56,878 bases of DNA, taken from Pseudomonadota bacterium (GTDB lineage: Bacteria > Pseudomonadota > Alphaproteobacteria > UBA828). The notes below the pieces were generated by a model. The model did no database searches. It was not told the DNA's origin and saw only the letters and a program-made list of their open reading frames with translations. The stretch is from contig JAQBTG010000023.1 of the NCBI GenBank assembly GCA_027624955.1, positions 1 to 56,878 of the forward strand, read 5' to 3'. Positions 26,708 through 37,154 of this stretch are shown piece after piece. The translations under genes and the position numbers were made by a program. Every line of letters starts with the position of its first letter. The stretch's first letter is position 1.

Positions 26708-27298
26708 TTAGGTGGCTAAGTTTGAAGGTTTAGCGGCATCTGCGTCACTCTGCTCGCCTTCAATGAGGCGCTTCAAGGCAGCAATAACATCGTTGACGGT
26801 TTCCTCATGTGGTCCGTCCTGACTTTGCACGATGATATCTGCTTCTTGGTAAATGGGATAGCGCTCTTCGATGAGCTGGCGCAAGACTTCTTCCTTGTTC
26901 TCTACCTTCAGGAGCGGCCTGTTGTCACGGCGTGAGACGCGTCGCAACAGGACGTCGAAATCCGCGCGCAGCCATATGGAGTAGGCGCACTCCTTAATTC
27001 GCTTGCGCGTCTCAGGATCAATGAAGGCGCCGCCGCCCGTGGCCAAGACATGAGGAGGCTTGGACAAGAGCCGTGCGATAACGCGCCGTTCGCCGTCGCG
27101 AAATGCCGGTTCACCATGCACTTCGAAAATATCGGTAATGGAGAGGCCCGCCGCTTCCTCGATTTCCGAGTCCGCATCCACGAAATTCATTCCGATTCGA
27201 GCCGCCAAACGCCGACCGATGGCGCTCTTGCCCGATCCCATCAGGCCGACAAGAACGATCGAGCGGTCAAACGCTGGGTCTGCATTGGCCGCGTTCAT
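26708..27298 (-). CDS. aroK: Shikimate kinase
   Basis: 196 residues; phosphorylates shikimate at O3. The P-loop is GLMGSGKSAIGR (residues 18-29), the shikimate site includes NFVDADSEIEE and the GGG of VLATGGGAFID, and the lid is RRDNRPLL. It is the first gene of an aroK-aroB-corC-AEC run and is divergent from the small membrane protein gene at 27509. Confidence 0.97.
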   Translation of the reverse strand: MNAANADPAFDRSIVLVGLMGSGKSAIGRRLAARIGMNFVDADSEIEEAAGLSITDIFEVHGEPAFRDGERRVIARLLSKPPHVLATGGGAFIDPETRKRIKECAYSIWLRADFDVLLRRVSRRDNRPLLKVENKEEVLRQLIEERYPIYQEADIIVQSQDGPHEETVNDVIAALKRLIEGEQSDADAAKPSNLAT

Positions 27299-27508
27299 AT
27301 CCGCATCAGCCTGAAACTGTGTATGAATTGCCCTTGAGGGCGCGCCGTTCCTTGTTGCAAATGTTGCTGCCGTACGAGGCGGTCATTAAACTGCCTTACA
27401 ATTGCCATGAACAAATAGATTATCGCAAAATAGTCATTTTTGGCGGTAGCACAAACTGGAGCGTGATCGACGCCCCGGCGGATTTCGGCGGAGTGAACGG
27501 CGAGCTGT

Positions 27509-27649
27509 ATGGGATTTTATACGCGAATCATATTGTTGCTGGTGATTTTAGCAATTGGCGGAGGTCTCGCCTTTCTTTTGACCTGGGATATTCCGCCGCC
27601 TACCGGTCCGATCGAAAAGGTTGTACCCGATGCGCGATTCGAAAAATAA
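27509..27649 (+). CDS. 46-residue membrane microprotein upstream of the periplasmic repeat protein
   Basis: A very short gene with one membrane helix near the N-terminus (MGFYTRIILLLVILAIGGGL, continuing AFLLTWDI) and a Pro-rich, then charged C-terminal tail (PPPTGPIEKVVPDARFEK). From memory, small proteins with the pattern FLLTWDIPxPT occur in this position in related alphaproteobacteria; I cannot verify this here. It overlaps the first codons of the next gene by 20 bp in another frame, so the two may be translationally coupled. The function is unknown. It may anchor or assist the exported protein encoded next. Confidence 0.7.
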   Translation: MGFYTRIILLLVILAIGGGLAFLLTWDIPPPTGPIEKVVPDARFEK

Positions 27650-29498
27650 GCGACAATCGAGGTATGCCGCGATGCCGCTGTGGGGACTCTGTGCGGCCGC
27701 GTTGTTGATTGCCGCCTGGGGCTCAGCAGCAGCGCAGACGGCGGATTCGGATGCCCCAATTAGATTGGTGCCTTTGGAAGAAATCGTTGCGCCGGCCGAA
27801 ATTTTGCCGTCGCCGGTAGTAGCTGACCCGCCGTTTCTCTGGGACGTCGAGAATTTTACGGCGCCTGAACGAACAGTGGAAAACGACAACGATCAAGTTG
27901 AGGTCGGCACCTTGGGGGAAATTAATGCCGATGACGTTGGGTTGTTGAACGAGCAATCAGGCGGTTTTCCGGAATCGCTGTGGTTGCGAACGCGGTACGA
28001 TATCTTAACGCTTCTTCTGCCGCGACTGCCTGTCGAGGCGCGTTCTCCAGCAATGCGTTCGGCGGCATTAAGGTTGCTGCTCTCGCGGGGAAAAGCACCG
28101 CGCAGCGAAGGTGCGGAACGGAGCGAACTGATTCGCCTGCGTGCAGAAGTGCTGGCACGCATGGGAGAGTATGACGCCGCAATCGCTCTTCTGCAGGCCG
28201 CACCGAGCGAAAATTTCGAGGAAGTGCTCGCGCGCTACGATATTGATCGGATGTTCCTCCAACTCGATTTCAGCGGCGCTTGCCAACAGGCGCGCGCACA
28301 CGTTGATCTCTCGCCAGACCCGTATTGGCAGCGCGCCCTGATTTTTTGCCAAAGTAAAAACCAGGAAACCGAGGCCGCTAATCTCGGCCTGGATTTGCTG
28401 CGTGAGAGCGGTTACGCGCCAGACGCTGCCTTCGTCACGCTGATTCAGGCAATGAACGGGTATGGCGAGGCGGAACTGGACTCCTTGCCGAACCCGACCC
28501 CGATGTTGGTTTCGATGTTACGTGTTTTGGGGGTTGACGCGCCGATAAACGCCGTCGATGTCGCCAATCCCGCACTTCTGCGCTTTATCGCCGGCGCTTC
28601 GGACAGCGACATCCAGATCCGCTTGTTGGCCGCGGAACAGGCGGAGGCCGTCGGCGCGCTGCCTGCCGCCAGCGTTGCCGCGCTTTATGCGATCGTGCCT
28701 TTCACTCTGGAGGAAAGGGCAAATCCGATCGAATACAGCGCGCAAGCAAACGGGCCGCTGGCCCGGGCAATGCTGTACCAGGCCATTCTCAACGAGAGCG
28801 TGCCGACTGCGCGCGCAGAAGCCGTGGGCATTGCCTTGCAGCGCGCCAAGGAAGAAGCACGTTTCCCGACCATGGCGCGTGTTTTGCTGCCAGCCATCCA
28901 AGAGCTGCCGGTGACGCGGGAATTCGCCTGGTTTGCCGCAGAAGCCGGGCGCGCGTATTTTGCCGCCAGCCGCTGGGAGGAAGCGCGCCGCTGGTTTGAT
29001 GTGGCGGTCGCTGGGCGAGGCGCGGATCACGAGGCCAGACAGGCGGCCGTCGATTTGTGGCCGTTGATTGCTCTGACCGGGAAGGATTCAACCGGGAAGG
29101 ATTCAAATGTCGACCCCGGAATGTTGACAGCGTGGTGGGAGTCACAGGGCGGAGCGTTGGACCCCGAGGCGCATAGCCGGGGCGGGCTGATGCTCACATT
29201 GCTCGCAGCATTGGGCCGGAAGGTTTCTCCCGAACAATGGGACGCCCTGCTCGCCGGGCCGCTGAGCGAGCCCAGCGCCGTCGCATCACCAGCCTTGCGC
29301 CACGCCTTGCGGGCTGCCGCTTCGGACCAACGTCTGGGTGAGGCGGTTCTGCTGGCGTTGCTCGGTTTGGGTGCGGGCGGTCCGGAAAATTCCGGTCTAG
29401 TCACATTGGGAGAAACGATCGTCGGGTTGCGCGCTGTCGGTCTCGACCGGGACGCTCAGGCGATAGCTGTAGAGGCCGCGTTGGCGGGCGGTTTGTGA
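27630..29498 (+). CDS. Exported alpha-helical repeat protein of unknown function
   Basis: About 622 residues. A basic N-terminal segment (MRDSKNKRQSRYAAM) leads into a signal peptide (PLWGLCAAALLIAAWGSAAAQT). The rest is Ala/Leu-rich and helical, with a repeat-like look (AEVLARMGEYDAAIALLQ; AEAGRAYFAASRWEEARRWFDVA), suggesting a TPR-like periplasmic solenoid. I do not recognise a catalytic motif. The ATG at 27630 has AAGG 9 nt upstream and gives the signal peptide a positive start; ATG 27672 is an alternative. The stop codon overlaps the xerD start by one base (TGATG). A 15-bp perfect tandem duplication lies in the coding region at 29076-29105. Confidence 0.8.
   Translation: MRDSKNKRQSRYAAMPLWGLCAAALLIAAWGSAAAQTADSDAPIRLVPLEEIVAPAEILPSPVVADPPFLWDVENFTAPERTVENDNDQVEVGTLGEINADDVGLLNEQSGGFPESLWLRTRYDILTLLLPRLPVEARSPAMRSAALRLLLSRGKAPRSEGAERSELIRLRAEVLARMGEYDAAIALLQAAPSENFEEVLARYDIDRMFLQLDFSGACQQARAHVDLSPDPYWQRALIFCQSKNQETEAANLGLDLLRESGYAPDAAFVTLIQAMNGYGEAELDSLPNPTPMLVSMLRVLGVDAPINAVDVANPALLRFIAGASDSDIQIRLLAAEQAEAVGALPAASVAALYAIVPFTLEERANPIEYSAQANGPLARAMLYQAILNESVPTARAEAVGIALQRAKEEARFPTMARVLLPAIQELPVTREFAWFAAEAGRAYFAASRWEEARRWFDVAVAGRGADHEARQAAVDLWPLIALTGKDSTGKDSNVDPGMLTAWWESQGGALDPEAHSRGGLMLTLLAALGRKVSPEQWDALLAGPLSEPSAVASPALRHALRAAASDQRLGEAVLLALLGLGAGGPENSGLVTLGETIVGLRAVGLDRDAQAIAVEAALAGGL
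29076..29105 (+). repeat. 15-bp perfect tandem duplication in frame
   Basis: ACCGGGAAGGATTCA occurs twice in a row (29076-29090 and 29091-29105), encoding TGKDS-TGKDS in the exported helical protein. Perfect identity points to a recent slippage or duplication. Confidence 0.95.
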
Positions 29499-30538
29499 TG
29501 GCTACAACGCGCGGCGTGAAACGTCTGAGCGCAACTGACGATACGCGCGGCGTGAAGCATCCGAGCGCAATTGAAAATTCGTATGGCACGGCGCGGCCGC
29601 TGGGGATAGACGATGCGCGTGCACTCGAATTGTTTTTGGAAATGCTGCTCTCCGAACGTGGCGCGGCCGCACATACCGTTGACGGCTATAGGCGGGATAT
29701 CGAACAGTTTGGAGCTTCGCAAAATTTGCGCGGATCAGATTTGGCCGGCGCCGACGGCGCTGCGGTGCGGGCCTTTCTGACGGAACTCTCAGAAAACGGT
29801 CTTGCGCCGCGGACGGCTGCGCGGCGTCTCTCCGCGCTCCGGCAATTCTACCGCTTTTTGCAAGCCGAAGAACTGCGCGCTGACGACCCATGCGCGACAA
29901 TCGAGGGGCCACGGCTGGGCCGGCCGCTTCCAAAAATACTCAGCGAGAATCAGGTTGCCCAGCTTTTGGATGCCGCCCGACTTCGGTTGGCGGAGAATAC
30001 TGGTAGCGCCCGCGCGCACGCCGATGCCGTCCGTTTGTTGGCGTTGGTGGAACTGCTCTATGCGACCGGGTTGCGCGTCTCCGAACTGGTGGAATTGCCG
30101 TTTGAGAATGTTATTGAAGGGCGCAAATGCCTGCTGGTGCGCGGCAAGGGAGGCAGGGAGCGCATCGTTCCCGTGGGGCAACCTGCGGAAGCCGCGCTCG
30201 CCGAATATGTGCCGCTCAGGGAGCTGCATACCGGCAAAGCGGGGCACTCGAAATGGCTTTTTCCATCGCGCGGCAGGCATTTGACGCGCCATCGATTCGC
30301 GCAAGTTTTAAAGGAATTGGCGATAGAGTCTGGCCTGCCGCCGGAGAAAGTTTCGCCGCATGTCTTGCGCCACGCCTTCGCCAGCCATCTGCTGGCAAAC
30401 GGCGCAGATTTGAGGGCCGTGCAGAAAATGCTAGGCCATGCGGACATTTCAACCACGCAAATCTATACCCACATATTGGATGACCGATTAAAAGCGGTGG
30501 TGCGCAATCACCATCCCTTGGCCGGCGCCGGGCACTAG
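29498..30538 (+). CDS. xerD: Tyrosine recombinase XerD
   Basis: 346 residues; resolves chromosome dimers at dif together with XerC. The N-terminal SAM-like domain is [29 protein letters not shown]. The catalytic domain shows Arg ([12 protein letters not shown]), Lys ([14 protein letters not shown]), His-x-x-Arg ([11 protein letters not shown]), His ([12 protein letters not shown]) and the Tyr nucleophile ([13 protein letters not shown]). The protein has an extra N-terminal part of about 37 residues compared with usual XerD, made mainly of a 12-residue tandem duplication. The ATG overlaps the preceding stop (TGATG). Confidence 0.94.
   Translation: MATTRGVKRLSATDDTRGVKHPSAIENSYGTARPLGIDDARALELFLEMLLSERGAAAHTVDGYRRDIEQFGASQNLRGSDLAGADGAAVRAFLTELSENGLAPRTAARRLSALRQFYRFLQAEELRADDPCATIEGPRLGRPLPKILSENQVAQLLDAARLRLAENTGSARAHADAVRLLALVELLYATGLRVSELVELPFENVIEGRKCLLVRGKGGRERIVPVGQPAEAALAEYVPLRELHTGKAGHSKWLFPSRGRHLTRHRFAQVLKELAIESGLPPEKVSPHVLRHAFASHLLANGADLRAVQKMLGHADISTTQIYTHILDDRLKAVVRNHHPLAGAGH
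29507..29578 (+). repeat. 36-bp imperfect tandem duplication at the xerD N-terminus
   Basis: Two in-frame 36-bp copies (29507-29542 and 29543-29578) match at 30 of 36 positions and encode [12 protein letters not shown] and [12 protein letters not shown]. They form the N-terminal extension of XerD. Confidence 0.9.
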
Positions 30539-30581
30539 TGACCGCACGGCTTGGCGTGACAATGCAAAATGGCGTAGTTTG

Positions 30582-31580
30582 ATGGCCCAAGAAAATGCAA
30601 CGGAAAACGAAAATACCACGAAGATGAGCAGCTACTTGGATTTCGAAAAACCGATAGCCGAGATCGAAGGCAAGATTCACGAACTGCGCCATTTAAGCGA
30701 CGGCAGCGGTGTGAATATCCTCGAGGAGGTGTCCCGCCTTCAGGGTCGTGTGGACCGCATCTTGAGGCAAACTTATAGCCGCCTCTCGCCTTGGCAGAAA
30801 TCACTGGTCGCCCGTCACCAGCTTCGGCCGCACTTTTCGGACTATGTGAGCGCGCTGATCGAGGATTTCACTCCACTGGCGGGGGACCGCAATTTTGCCG
30901 AGGACCGTGCCATCATCGGTGGGCTTGGGCGCTTTCGTGGGCGTGCGCTAATGGTAATCGGTCACGAAAAAGGCGCCGACACCGAAGGCCGGATGCGCCA
31001 CAATTTCGGAATGGCCAATCCAGAAGGCTACCGCAAGGCCGTGCGCCTAATGCGCTTGGCGGAACGATTTTCTCTGCCCGTTGTGACTTTGATCGATACG
31101 CCTGGGGCTTATCCTGGCGTTGGCGCTGAAGAGCGCGGACAGGCTGAAGCCATTGCCCGCAGTATCGAGACTTGCCTCGATCTCCGCACCCCTCTCGTAA
31201 GCGCCATCATCGGCGAAGGAGGTTCGGGCGGCGCTATTGCTCTGGCTGTGGCGAACCGAGTCTTGATGCTGGAACACGCAACGTATTCGGTGATTACGCC
31301 CGAGGGCTGCGCCGCCATTCTGTGGCGAGATTCTGAGCACGCTCAAGAAGCCGCTGATGCGCTAAAAATGACTGCGCAGGATCTGTACCAAATGGCGGTC
31401 GTCGATGAAATTGTCGCCGAACCCGTCGGTGGCGCGCATCGCTCGCCAGCAACCGCCATTGCTGCTTTGGGTGATGCGTTGGAAAAGGCATTGGACGGTT
31501 TGAAGCCGTTAAGTGGTGCGGAACTGCGCGCCAAGCGTCGCGAAAAATTTCTTGAGATTGGAAAAATAGGTCTCAGTTAA
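30582..31580 (+). CDS. accA: Acetyl-CoA carboxylase carboxyltransferase subunit alpha
   Basis: 332 residues; with AccD it transfers the carboxyl group from carboxybiotin to acetyl-CoA at the start of fatty acid synthesis. The family marks are [68 protein letters not shown] and [40 protein letters not shown]. The first 14 residues (rich in Asn, Glu and Thr) precede the usual start. An ATG at 30624 (MSSYLDFEK) fits the family better, but neither start has a clear ribosome binding site. It converges with secA, only 16 bp apart. Confidence 0.96.
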   Translation: MAQENATENENTTKMSSYLDFEKPIAEIEGKIHELRHLSDGSGVNILEEVSRLQGRVDRILRQTYSRLSPWQKSLVARHQLRPHFSDYVSALIEDFTPLAGDRNFAEDRAIIGGLGRFRGRALMVIGHEKGADTEGRMRHNFGMANPEGYRKAVRLMRLAERFSLPVVTLIDTPGAYPGVGAEERGQAEAIARSIETCLDLRTPLVSAIIGEGGSGGAIALAVANRVLMLEHATYSVITPEGCAAILWRDSEHAQEAADALKMTAQDLYQMAVVDEIVAEPVGGAHRSPATAIAALGDALEKALDGLKPLSGAELRAKRREKFLEIGKIGLS

Positions 31581-31596
31581 TAGCACTCTTCGGCGC

Positions 31597-34377
31597 CTAA
31601 GTTAAATTTCCATGGCACTGTTTGAATTTTTTTCCCGAGCCACAGGGGCAGGGCGTGTTGCGGCCCGTCCGGCCCCATGTAGAGGGGTCGTCCTTATCGA
31701 ATTCCGCGTGGCGCATGGTGCCAAGTTTGGCTTCGGCGGCGAGAATCTCTTCGTCGCTCATAGCGGGCGGCAGTGGGAAAGCGTCTGAATCGTCCGTAAT
31801 TTCCGGTGCAGAAGCGGGCGCCATGCCCGCAAAGGCAGGGTCCTCTCGAGTTTCATGGACTTCCTGCGGGCGCGGCTGTAGCGCTCCTTGATCTTCTTCG
31901 TTGAGACGCAGGTCAACATGGGTCAGCAGCTGGGTAACTTGTTCGCGGAGGCCTGAAAGCATGGTTTCAAACATGCTGAACGCTTCCTGCTTGTATTCAT
32001 TCAACGGATCACGCTGCGCATAGGCGCGTAGCCCGATGCCCTGGCGCAAATGGTCTAGCGTCAGCAGATGATCTTTCCATGTCTGGTCGAGAATCTGCAA
32101 CAAAAGACTCTTCTCGGCCATGTGCCACATTTCGCTGCCGTATTTCGCTATCTTTGCCGCCGCTTGGCGATTCGATGCATCGGTAATTCGCTCACGTATC
32201 TCCTCGTCCGCAATACCTTCCTCCGAAGCCCATTCCTTAATCGGCAGATCTAGGTTGAGCAGGCGCTGGCAGTCCTCCGTCAGCTTTTCGACATCCCATT
32301 CTTCGGCGTAAGCCTTTTCCGGGATATTGTCGTCAACAATGTCCTCAATCACCTCGTGACGCATGCCGGCGACGGTTTCGGAGACATCCTCAACGCGCAT
32401 CAAATCCTTACGTTGTTCATAAATCACTTTGCGCTGATCGTTCATGACATCGTCGAACTTGAGTAGATTTTTGCGGATCTCGTAGTTGCGTGCCTCGACT
32501 TTCTGCTGGGCCTTTTCCAGGGCTTTGTTGATCCACGAGTGGATTATGGCTTCGTCTTCCTTCAGGCCGAGTTTGGAAAGCATCGAATCCATCCGCTCGG
32601 AACCGAAAATGCGCAACAAATCATCTTCGAGGGAGAGGAAGAATACCGACGCGCCTGGATCACCTTGGCGCCCGGCACGGCCGCGTAACTGATTGTCGAT
32701 GCGCCGTGCCTCATGGCGTTCACTGCCGATGATGAGGAGCCCGCCCGCGGCTAGAACTTTTTCCCGCTCTGTCGCCACTTCGGCGCGGATGCGGTCGCGC
32801 TCTCCTTCAAGCTTGGCGGCATCCTCTTCTTCGGCAAGCTCGCCGAGAATGCGAAAATCGACGTTGCCGCCGAGTTGGATATCGGTGCCACGTCCGGCCA
32901 TGTTTGTCGCAATGGTCACCGCGCCGATACCACCGGCCTGGGCGATTATGCCAGCCTCTTGCTCGTGGTAGCGCGCGTTGAGGACGCTATGCTCGATCCC
33001 TTTCTCCTTCATCATTCCGGATAGCAACTCCGATTTTTCGATGCTGGTGGTGCCGATCAAAACCGGCTGACCCGCCATACGGCTGACTTCGACACGGGCG
33101 ATGACCGCCTTCCATTTTTCGTTGGCGGTGCGATAGACCTCGTCGTCATTGTCTGCTCGCACGCCGGGCTTGTTGGTCGGAATCTGCGTGACCTCGAGCT
33201 TGTAAATATCGGCGAACTCGGACGCTTCCGTCGCCGCAGTGCCGGTCATGCCACCGAGCTTGGGGTACATGCGGAAATAGTTTTGAAAGGTGATTGAGGC
33301 CAGAGTTTGGTTTTCGTTTTGGACGGAAACCTGTTCCTTGGCTTCGAGGGCCTGATGCAGACCATCGGAAAAACGCCGACCGGGCATCATGCGGCCGGTA
33401 AACTCGTCAATAATGATGACCTGACCGTCTTTGACGATGTAGTCCTTGTCGCGTTCAAACATCTTATGGGCACGTAACGCCTGATTGACGTGATGCACGA
33501 CCGAGATATTTTCGATGTCATAGAGATTGGGGCTTTTCAGAAGGCCCTGTTCCTCAAGCAGTTTTTCGGCTTTCTCCGTGCCGACATCGGTGAGCGTTGT
33601 CGCGCGTGCCTTTTCGTCGATTTCGAAATCATCTTCGGTGAGGTGGGGGATGAGGGTATCGGCGTTTTGATACATTTCCGAATGATCCTCGGCAGGACCC
33701 GAGATAATTAGCGGCGTACGCGATTCGTCGATCAAGATGCTGTCCACTTCATCGACGATCGCAAAGTTGAATTCTCGCTGCACCATGCTTTCCAGCGTGA
33801 ATTTCATATTGTCGCGCAAATAGTCAAAACCGAATTCGTTATTGGTGCCGTAAGTGACATCGCGTCGATATTGGTCGCGGCGTGAATCGTCGTTGAGGCC
33901 GTGCACGATGCAGCCGACGCTCATGCCGAGAAATTCGTAGATCGCGCCCATCCAGGCGGCGTCGCGTTGGGCGAGATAATCGTTTACGGTGATGATGTGC
34001 ACGCCCTTGCCCTGAAGCGCGTTCAAATAAACCGGAAGCGTCGACACAAGCGTTTTGCCTTCGCCAGTCGCCATTTCAGCGATATGGCCCTCATGCAAAA
34101 CCATGCCGCCGATCAACTGCATATCGTAATGGCGTTGGCCGAGGGTGCGTTTTGCGGCTTCTCGTACGGTGGCAAAAGCGTCTGGAAGAATGGCTTCCAA
34201 ATCCGGCTTTTTGGCAAGGCGCTCCCGCAGCTCACCCGTGCGGGCGCGCAACGCCTCATCCGAGAGCGCCTCCAACCCCGCTTCGAGGCTGTTGGTAGCG
34301 TCGACTTGCTTGGCGTAGGCCTTGACCACACGCTCATTTGCCGTGCCGAAAATTCGGCGCGTCAATCCCCGCATCAT
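31597..34377 (-). CDS. secA: Preprotein translocase ATPase SecA
   Basis: 926 residues, full length. The motor that pushes unfolded preproteins through SecYEG. Walker A is in [10 protein letters not shown] (about residue 102), the second motif is [17 protein letters not shown], and the helicase-like motifs [14 protein letters not shown] and [11 protein letters not shown] are present. The C-terminal zinc site [13 protein letters not shown], which binds SecB, is intact. The ATGATG start has GAGG upstream. It is divergent from a parvulin isomerase gene; both act on exported proteins. Confidence 0.98.
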   Translation of the reverse strand: MMRGLTRRIFGTANERVVKAYAKQVDATNSLEAGLEALSDEALRARTGELRERLAKKPDLEAILPDAFATVREAAKRTLGQRHYDMQLIGGMVLHEGHIAEMATGEGKTLVSTLPVYLNALQGKGVHIITVNDYLAQRDAAWMGAIYEFLGMSVGCIVHGLNDDSRRDQYRRDVTYGTNNEFGFDYLRDNMKFTLESMVQREFNFAIVDEVDSILIDESRTPLIISGPAEDHSEMYQNADTLIPHLTEDDFEIDEKARATTLTDVGTEKAEKLLEEQGLLKSPNLYDIENISVVHHVNQALRAHKMFERDKDYIVKDGQVIIIDEFTGRMMPGRRFSDGLHQALEAKEQVSVQNENQTLASITFQNYFRMYPKLGGMTGTAATEASEFADIYKLEVTQIPTNKPGVRADNDDEVYRTANEKWKAVIARVEVSRMAGQPVLIGTTSIEKSELLSGMMKEKGIEHSVLNARYHEQEAGIIAQAGGIGAVTIATNMAGRGTDIQLGGNVDFRILGELAEEEDAAKLEGERDRIRAEVATEREKVLAAGGLLIIGSERHEARRIDNQLRGRAGRQGDPGASVFFLSLEDDLLRIFGSERMDSMLSKLGLKEDEAIIHSWINKALEKAQQKVEARNYEIRKNLLKFDDVMNDQRKVIYEQRKDLMRVEDVSETVAGMRHEVIEDIVDDNIPEKAYAEEWDVEKLTEDCQRLLNLDLPIKEWASEEGIADEEIRERITDASNRQAAAKIAKYGSEMWHMAEKSLLLQILDQTWKDHLLTLDHLRQGIGLRAYAQRDPLNEYKQEAFSMFETMLSGLREQVTQLLTHVDLRLNEEDQGALQPRPQEVHETREDPAFAGMAPASAPEITDDSDAFPLPPAMSDEEILAAEAKLGTMRHAEFDKDDPSTWGRTGRNTPCPCGSGKKFKQCHGNLT

Positions 34378-34581
34378 GGGATGACCTCGAAATCAGTCTA
34401 GATTAGCGCGACCGCGATCAGCCCGCTCTTGAGAGATAAGCGCGCTGCGGGACAGTGTCAACGGCCCTGCCGGTCGAGATACTAGGGGCACTAGACAGGT
34501 TGTGTGAATTTAGGCGATATGGTTTAAGCCCAGCTTGGCGGCGCGTCGGGCAGCCGTCATCGCATGGCATGGGGAATTCAT

Positions 34582-35451
34582 ATGATATTGTCCGGATTTA
34601 GCCACGTTGGCGCGCGCTGGCTCGCGTCAATCGCTGTCGCGGTGCTTATTCTCGTGGCGAGCTGGCATTCCGCTTTGGCTGCGGACGACAGTCCCGTGGC
34701 CGCGACCGTAAACGGCGAAACCATAACCCGAACCGAAATATTGCTGGCATTGGAGCTTCTGCCTGCGCAGTTTCGCAACCTCCCGCCCGATCAGTTGTTT
34801 CCCCTGATTCGCAACCAGTTGATCGATATTAAATTGCTGTCTGCCAAAGGTGCCGAATCTGGATTGAAAAAGGATCCGCGAATTTCCGCGCGAGTCGACT
34901 TCTATGCCATGCGCCTTGCCCATGATTATTATGCGCGCGACATTGTCGGGAAGTATCTCGATGAAGATCTGTTGCAGGAGGGATACCAGAAGTTCCTGGA
35001 AAATTTTCCCAAGGCCGAAGAAACGAACATCAGTCATATCCTCGTCGCCACCGAGGCAGAAGCCCAAGAGGTCGTCGCAGAATTGAAATCGGGCGCTGAC
35101 TTTTCGGCGACCGCGCGGCGATACTCGGTCGGGCCGTCTGCACCTCAGGGCGGCGCGTTAGGCTTCCTTCGCCGTGAGCAAGTGGTGCCCGAATTCGCCG
35201 AAGCCGCCTTTGCGCTGGAAGACGGCGGGATTTCTGAGCCGGTAAAAACTTCGTTCGGTTGGCACGTCATTACGGCTTCGGAGCGGCGAATTCCGGAGCC
35301 GCCAGAATTCAGTCAGGTCGAACAAAAGCTGCGCGCCGAAATCGCCGACCGCCTAGTATCCGATGCCGCCAAGCAGGAGCGGCAAGAGGCCGAGATTGAG
35401 CTGTTCGAGATGGATGAAGATTTTTTCGACGGCGAGACCGTCGCCCCTTGA
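34582..35451 (+). CDS. Periplasmic parvulin-type peptidyl-prolyl isomerase
   Basis: About 289 residues with a signal peptide (residues 1-34, ending SWHSALAADD). An N-terminal SurA/PrsA-like chaperone segment follows (VNGETITRTEILLALELLP, PLIRNQLIDIKLLSAKGAESGLKKDPRI). The parvulin domain is at about 155-245 (ISHILVATEAEAQEVVAELKSGADFSATARRYSVGPSA, GGALGFLRREQVVPEFAEAAFALEDGGISEPVKTSFGWHVI). It helps exported proteins fold. The ATG at 34582 has GGGGA 7 nt upstream; an ATG at 34564 is less well placed. argJ follows after 35 bp. Confidence 0.93.
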   Translation: MILSGFSHVGARWLASIAVAVLILVASWHSALAADDSPVAATVNGETITRTEILLALELLPAQFRNLPPDQLFPLIRNQLIDIKLLSAKGAESGLKKDPRISARVDFYAMRLAHDYYARDIVGKYLDEDLLQEGYQKFLENFPKAEETNISHILVATEAEAQEVVAELKSGADFSATARRYSVGPSAPQGGALGFLRREQVVPEFAEAAFALEDGGISEPVKTSFGWHVITASERRIPEPPEFSQVEQKLRAEIADRLVSDAAKQERQEAEIELFEMDEDFFDGETVAP

Positions 35452-35486
35452 GGCACTCATTCTGAGCAAGTAGTAAGGGCCCCCGC

Positions 35487-36719
35487 ATGAGCGGCATGTC
35501 ACCTCTAGCACCAAAAAAATTTCCCACCCTACCGGCAGTTGCCGGTGTGCGCCTGGCGGCCATAGCCGCCGGCGTGCGGTACGTAGGACGGGACGATTTG
35601 CTGCTCGCTGAATTCGCGAAAGGAACACGCGTCGCCGGTGTTTTGACGCGTTCCCAAACACCGGGTGCGCCAGTGAAATGGTGCCGAAAATTGTTGCCTA
35701 AAGGCCAGGCGCGAGGACTTGTGGTCAATTCCGGCAACGCCAATGTTTTTACCGGCCGAAGTGGGGACGCGGTTGTCAGCCGCACGGCCGAGGCGGCGGC
35801 GCGGCTTCTCGGCGCCTCGCCGAACGAAATTTTTGTCGCGTCAACCGGGGTCATCGGGGAGGCGCTGCCAGTGGAGCGAATAACCACGGCGTTGCGGCCG
35901 CTTTCCGAAAAATTATCGCCAACCGCTTGGCCAGATGCGGCGCGCGCGATCATGACCACCGATACCTTTCCGAAAGGCGCGGTGCGCCGGACGAAGATAG
36001 ACGGCGTGCCAGTCACGATCTCGGGGATTGCCAAGGGCTCTGGCATGATCGCGCCGAATATGGCGACCATGCTGGCATTTCTCTTTACCGATGCGCGATT
36101 GCCAGCACGGGTTCTGAATTCACTTCTGCGCCCAGCAAACGACCGTTCCTTCAATTCAATTACCGTCGACGGCGATACGTCGACGAGCGACACCTGCCTG
36201 CTGTTCGCCACCGGAGCGGGCGCACACCATCCTGCCGTGACACGGGCAGGCGATTCTCGCCTCGAGGCCTTCCGCACGGCCTTGCAGGAAGTGATGACGG
36301 ACCTCGCGCAGCAAATTGTGCGCGATGGCGAGGGCGCTGAGAAATTTGTGACTGTCCGTGTGGGCGGCGCTGCGTCGGACGCGGCGGCACGGCGAGCCGC
36401 GCTAGTGGTGGCCAATTCACCGCTGGTGAAGACAGCCATTGCCGGCGCCGATCCCAACTGGGGGCGGTTGGTGATGGCCGTCGGCCGCTCGGGCGAGCGC
36501 ATTCGCGTCGAGAAGATGGTGATCGCCATTGGTGGGCAGACCGTGGCACGCGGCGGCAAGAAACTGGCCAGTTATAGAGAAGACAAGGCAGCCCGCCATA
36601 TGCGAGGCAGAGACATCGAAATCGATCTTGACCTTGCGGTTGGAAACGGTGCGGCGACTGTTTGGACCTGCGATTTGACTCATCGCTATATCGATATCAA
36701 TGCCGATTACCGCTCCTGA
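35487..36719 (+). CDS. argJ: Bifunctional glutamate N-acetyltransferase / ornithine acetyltransferase
   Basis: 410 residues; recycles the acetyl group in arginine synthesis by moving it from N-acetylornithine to glutamate. The self-cleavage site is visible in GMIAPNMATMLAFLFTDA, with Thr as the nucleophile of the new beta chain. Other marks are VVNSGNANVFTG, STGVIGEALP and DGDTSTSDTCLLFATG, and the C-terminal ADPNWGRLVMAVGRSG. The gene overlaps mutT by 20 bp, so the two are probably coupled. Confidence 0.97.
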   Translation: MSGMSPLAPKKFPTLPAVAGVRLAAIAAGVRYVGRDDLLLAEFAKGTRVAGVLTRSQTPGAPVKWCRKLLPKGQARGLVVNSGNANVFTGRSGDAVVSRTAEAAARLLGASPNEIFVASTGVIGEALPVERITTALRPLSEKLSPTAWPDAARAIMTTDTFPKGAVRRTKIDGVPVTISGIAKGSGMIAPNMATMLAFLFTDARLPARVLNSLLRPANDRSFNSITVDGDTSTSDTCLLFATGAGAHHPAVTRAGDSRLEAFRTALQEVMTDLAQQIVRDGEGAEKFVTVRVGGAASDAAARRAALVVANSPLVKTAIAGADPNWGRLVMAVGRSGERIRVEKMVIAIGGQTVARGGKKLASYREDKAARHMRGRDIEIDLDLAVGNGAATVWTCDLTHRYIDINADYRS

Positions 36720-37131
36720 CGGCGCCGGGCAAAAGCCCATTCTCCTGGTTGCCGCCATCGCCCTGGTCGATGCCGATGGCCGAGTCCTAATTGCACAACG
36801 GCCAAAGGGTAAACATCTCGAAGGTTTATGGGAATTTCCGGGCGGCAAGCTGCGCGACGGCGAAACGCCGGAAGTGGCCCTAATTCGCGAATTGAACGAG
36901 GAGTTGGGTATCGATGTCGAGCATACTTGCCTGGCGCCGCTCAGTTTTGCGTCGCATGATTATGAAGAATTTCATCTCCTGATGCCGCTCTATGTTTGCC
37001 GCGTTTGGAACGGTATCGCGCGCGGGCGCGAGGGTCAGCAGTTAAAATGGGTGCGGCCGTCCAAACTCACTGACTGGCCGATGCCTCCAGCCGATGCGCC
37101 GCTTGTCGCGGCGTTGCGCGATTTGCTGTAG
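36700..37131 (+). CDS. mutT: 8-oxo-dGTP diphosphatase MutT
   Basis: A Nudix hydrolase of 143 residues that removes oxidised guanine nucleotides from the pool. The Nudix box is complete (GGKLRDGETPEVALIRELNEELGI, matching G-x5-E-x7-R-E-x2-E-E-x-G). The first strand and substrate segment are ILLVAAIALVDADGRVLIAQRPKGKHLEGLWEFPGGK. The 20-bp overlap with argJ, in a different frame, is common in alphaproteobacteria. Confidence 0.94.
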   Translation: MPITAPDGAGQKPILLVAAIALVDADGRVLIAQRPKGKHLEGLWEFPGGKLRDGETPEVALIRELNEELGIDVEHTCLAPLSFASHDYEEFHLLMPLYVCRVWNGIARGREGQQLKWVRPSKLTDWPMPPADAPLVAALRDLL

Positions 37132-37154
37132 GTACAGCCGGCAAAGAAGGTCCG

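Noticed and set aside
32693-32971. Plus-strand frames opposite secA
   Set aside because: Antisense shadows of a full-length, conserved secA.
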